In this document: positions 60,946 through 64,000 of the stretch, one piece after another
Position numbering within the stretch: position 1 is the stretch's first letter
Layout: every line of letters begins with the position of its first letter
Source: Torymus aiolomorphi
Lineage: Eukaryota; Arthropoda; Insecta; Hymenoptera; Torymidae
Direction of reading: 5' to 3'
DNA length: 64,000 nt
NCBI GenBank assembly: GCA_036365515.1
Contig: CM070876.1
Span: forward strand, 177,359,523-177,423,522
Notes under the pieces: model-generated
What the model was told of the DNA's origin: nothing
The model's input: only the letters and a program-made list of their open reading frames with translations
The model's database searches: none
Translations under genes and position numbers: made by a program

Positions 60946-61121
60946 TATTTTTGACTTTATTTACCTTTCTTATTTTGTAAATCTCCTTTTTCTTTATAAT
61001 TTTTTGAATATAGTAATTTGGAATTTGGTAAAAAGAAATTGAACTAAAATTTTGAGTAATCTGAATATTTTGAATTTTTTATTTTTGCCTCTTTTAAATA
61101 GAATTGAGTTGGTACAGTATC

Positions 61122-61276
61122 GTAAAGCTTGTGAGACTTGTGTCGATCTGCCCGTACAGTCAGCAAAGCTTGTGAGGCTTGTGTTGGTCTGACTGACTTG
61201 GTCGGTTCAGAAAAGCTTGTGAGGCTTGTGGTGAACTGCACCCTGGACCAGTCAGCAAAGCTTGTGAGGCTTGTAA
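61122..61276. repeat. Four spaced copies of AAAGCTTGTGAGGCTTGTG
   Basis: Copies at about 61124, 61165, 61212 and 61257 are separated by 41-47 bases that include CAGTCAGC words. They lie just downstream of the predicted transcription start on the minus strand. Confidence 0.7.
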
Positions 61277-61280
61277 ATCT

Positions 61281-61319
61281 GACTGACCGGCGAGCAGTGC
61301 GCGTTCAGCGTATTTAAAT
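61281..61319 (-). promoter_or_regulatory. Core promoter with TATA box and TCAGTC initiator
   Basis: On the minus strand ATTTAAATA (61319-61311) is followed by TCAGTC (61286-61281), placing the A of the initiator about 30 bases after the TATA box, the standard arthropod spacing. It supports a minus-sense LTR with U3 to the right and R/U5 to the left. Confidence 0.5.
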
Positions 61320-64000
61320 GCGTTGCTCCTCCTCTTCTTCGGCTGGAAAAACTGCGGTGTCGAATCGGGTAGTTGCGTCATCTTGCGTTAACGAATCGTT
61401 GGTTGCCAAGTGTGACGGCGGTTGATAGTCATATATCCTGTAATGTTAATTGAGGCTAGTGGTGTGAGAAGACGGTATCCAATGGTGCGGGGGTGGCATC
61501 CCTTCCAAACGTCGATTTTTATGAAAGTGGGGAAAATCCTATGCTTTAACACAGGGAGCGGCAGAGAGCGGTCCCTTATCCCTTCTCTAGGGTATTTTCC
61601 GGCGGCTCGTATCTTCCTTAAGGAGCGAGAGAGAACGATATATGTGCGACAGAGAAAGAGAGATGAGAGAGACAAAAGATATATCCTTCTCTTTCTTTCG
61701 AGTCAAAAATGATCAATTTTCTGTTACTTGCTGAAAATTATACAATGTTGGCAGTTTATAAATTATAAAATATGTTTTTCTATTACATTTTGTTCTAAAA
61801 TGAAAATACAAATTTGAACGGAAGTTATCGGTCTATTACAACAGGAGTTAAACGCATTATAAATTTTATAAACTTAATTATACATTAAACAATGAAATTT
61901 CTTATGCAAACTTTATAAAAACATTAGACTATTCATTCTAGCTAATATTTCAATTATATTACTAAATTATTTTATTAAGTTAATACATTTTTCTTAGGTC
62001 TTCTATTGTTTATTTAAAATATTTGAAATTTAATTAATTGCTTTGAATATCAATGTGTCAGAATACAACTATTGTTTAGTAAAAATATTTATCTAATGTA
62101 TATAGTTCATAAAATTTGCATTTACAAATGGAAATCCCTTATTAATAGTGTTAATGTTTAATTAATGAATAAGAAACATACAGATTACAGTGTATTATTC
62201 AAATTTCGAACAGGTTTATTATTTGAACTTAGTAGCTAGTTAATTAATCCAGAAAAAAAAAACAAAGGATTATTATTTACTATAAAAATATAATATGATA
62301 ATGATTTTTATCAGCTCATAATTTTTATTTAGCATAATACAACCGTTACTTAAAACAGAATTATTTTCCTAATTATAGTTATTGAGATATTTGTCGTTAA
62401 TCTAACATAATATTCTTATGCTACAGTACGTTGAGTCCCAAAAGATGCTGGAAAACGCGTCTCCACGCAGGAAGACTAAGGAAATCTATTTTTAGATACG
62501 CCATGTGCGTGAGACAGATTGTACAGATAGACACCCTCTTTTCCTCTCAGCATTTTCTTATTATTAATAATCCTGAATATTTTACAAGTATAAGGTTATC
62601 TACTTTATTAGATAATTGTGTAGAGAATTATTACAAATTTGAATGAAAACGTTGTGATTATTTTGCCGGTAATTATTCACAATATTAAATTTATTAATAC
62701 TTAAAGATCTAATTTACAATGTAATTACATTCGATAAATTTACAAACGGTCGGTTATATAAAATGAACTAGTGGTAAACATGACTTATTGCTTTATGTAA
62801 TATATTAAGTATTATAGTAATCATTTATCGTTTGTTAAAAAGATTCTTTACATGTTTATTGGTTGCGCTTACAAAATGCATATGGTTAGTTATAGAGTTA
62901 TATTTTTGGGTTCTTGTTAATAGATCTTAATATTATTAATACGGAAACAAGCAAAAGCTGTTGATTGCAATTTAACAAAGAATATGGAATTAGTATTATT
63001 TTTCCTAATTTCCTTACTGTTATATTTAATATCGGTTGTTGTTAAAATAATTTTATTGATAACGGTTTGAGAGATAATGTAAAATAATATTTCAATGTAT
63101 AGTATAAGTCATGTTTTGAAAAACTCGGAAAAGCGCGTCCCTGCGTGGAAAGCGTCGTATCTATATTTAGTATGGGCCATGTGTTTTACAGCCCCAAGAT
63201 TACGCATCCGCTAGACCTATCGTCTTCTTAAGGCTAATTCCACATTTTGAAGGAATATTTCCAACTCACATGTAATTGTTCAAAATCCAAAAATGTTTGT
63301 TAAATTTGTGATATGTAATAAAACAGTTTATTTATTTATAGCAGAAGAAAAACAGAAGGTTGAATAAGTTTCATTATTTGAGTAGGAAAAATATTCTTTC
63401 ATGAATGTGTCTTAAAGTAGTTATTGTAATTTTATATTTGTTTGTGATTGTGAATGGAAAACCTTATAAACTCTTATACCTCGCGTTTGGAACGGTTTGT
63501 TAGTTAGGTCAAACGTATAAAGGAAGAATTACAATTGTGATTATTGCACAAGGGTTTGTTTAACAATTCGTACTTAAATTATTATTTAAAATATATCCTT
63601 GTAGAAAATTAACCCTAATTTATAACTAACTCATTAATACAACTGAAGTATTTCTAAATAAAATTGTATTGCAGAAATATTGTAACTCAACTAAAGGTTT
63701 TACTATTGAACATTTTTTTATTAGAGTGAGGTTACTTACTTTTGTACAAGAGAATATAATAATCTTCGATAAACAATTGCGTATTATAATTTTACAGTAT
63801 CTGTGATCGTAGGTGTAATCGGATATAATTTTTATTTATTTAAAAGTAGTGTTTGTCTTTATCAAGAAGAAAGGAAAGTTTACAGTCCGTTTTTATATTA
63901 AGTCTAAATATAGCCTTTTAAGGAAAAGGAAATTACAAGATTAAAAATTCAGAAATTTTAAAGCATGCGCCGCGTCGGTGTTTTATGACAGCTTGAGACT

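Larger units (their letters stand above)
59921..64000 (-). mobile_element. Partial LTR of a related retroelement, runs off the window
   Basis: Starts TGTCACGTC, close to the TGTTACGTC end of the 3.3-kb LTR family. It repeats the same order of landmarks: tandem repeats with GGCTTGTG words and TTCGGCTG near a TATA/initiator, then a GATGCTGGAAAACGCG phrase about 2.5 kb in (compare AATGCTGGAAAGCG in the other family). The sense strand is minus by its core promoter. The flank is palindrome DNA with no primer site, so it is a 3' or solo LTR. Similarity is at landmark level only. No gene was seen in this segment; a degenerate direct repeat lies at about 62440-62515 and 63121-63195. Confidence 0.45.

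Noticed and set aside
61388..61712. Paired 95-codon ORFs on both strands
   Set aside because: Both are open by chance in the same less AT-rich segment, and neither shows a domain.

Overview
The window looks like a repeat-dominated, AT-rich stretch of an animal nuclear genome, most likely an insect. The evidence is short GT-AG introns, arthropod-type TCAGT initiators, TA and GT microsatellites, and a dense mix of Helitron, LTR, Mutator-like and foldback/MITE elements. There is no operon structure. The order cannot be fixed from the sequence alone. Almost all recognisable coding capacity belongs to mobile elements; the main exceptions are an intronless ORF resembling a bacterial RNase A-like (CdiA-CT) toxin domain and a small spliced gene present in both arms of a giant palindrome.

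Layout. 1-3.3 kb: small inverted-repeat elements and a tRNA-like relic. 3.36-16.24 kb: a complete LTR retroelement on the minus strand, with 3.3-kb LTRs, a 4-bp target duplication, a primer site, a polypurine tract and one 682-codon Gag-like ORF, but no visible pol; a separate TIR element sits inside its leader. 16.2-24.0 kb: non-coding AT-rich DNA, a possible LTR relic, a broken Mutator-like transposase/exonuclease relic (19.6-20.5 kb), the toxin-like ORF (20.9-21.5 kb) and MITEs. 24.01-34.05 kb: a 10-kb Helitron on the minus strand inserted in a TA microsatellite. It carries a RepHel gene broken by only two stop codons and a multi-exon RPA-like single-strand-binding gene with one 1-base lesion; each gene is preceded by CCAAT and E2F-like sites.

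34-36.8 kb: microsatellites and degenerate repeats. 36.8-59.9 kb: a 23-kb palindrome with arms of about 8.8 and 8.5 kb. Each arm holds, from outside inwards, a foldback element, a 3.7-kb solo LTR of the same family as the 3-16 kb element, a GGACATGTG repeat region, a MITE, a GGATTTCC dodecamer array with TA microsatellite, the small spliced gene, a GC-rich hairpin and another MITE. The right-arm gene is open; the left-arm gene has a 1-base deletion. The spacer (45.6-51.4 kb) holds long-TIR foldback elements at both edges and a decayed two-exon gene. 59.92 kb to the end: the edge of a second, related LTR (TATA and initiator on the minus strand, 214-bp tandem repeats) that cuts off the right arm and runs out of the window.

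The genes do not form a pathway. RepHel (nicking and unwinding) and the RPA-like protein (single-strand binding) would fit one rolling-circle transposition machinery. The Gag-only element must rely on reverse transcriptase from elsewhere.
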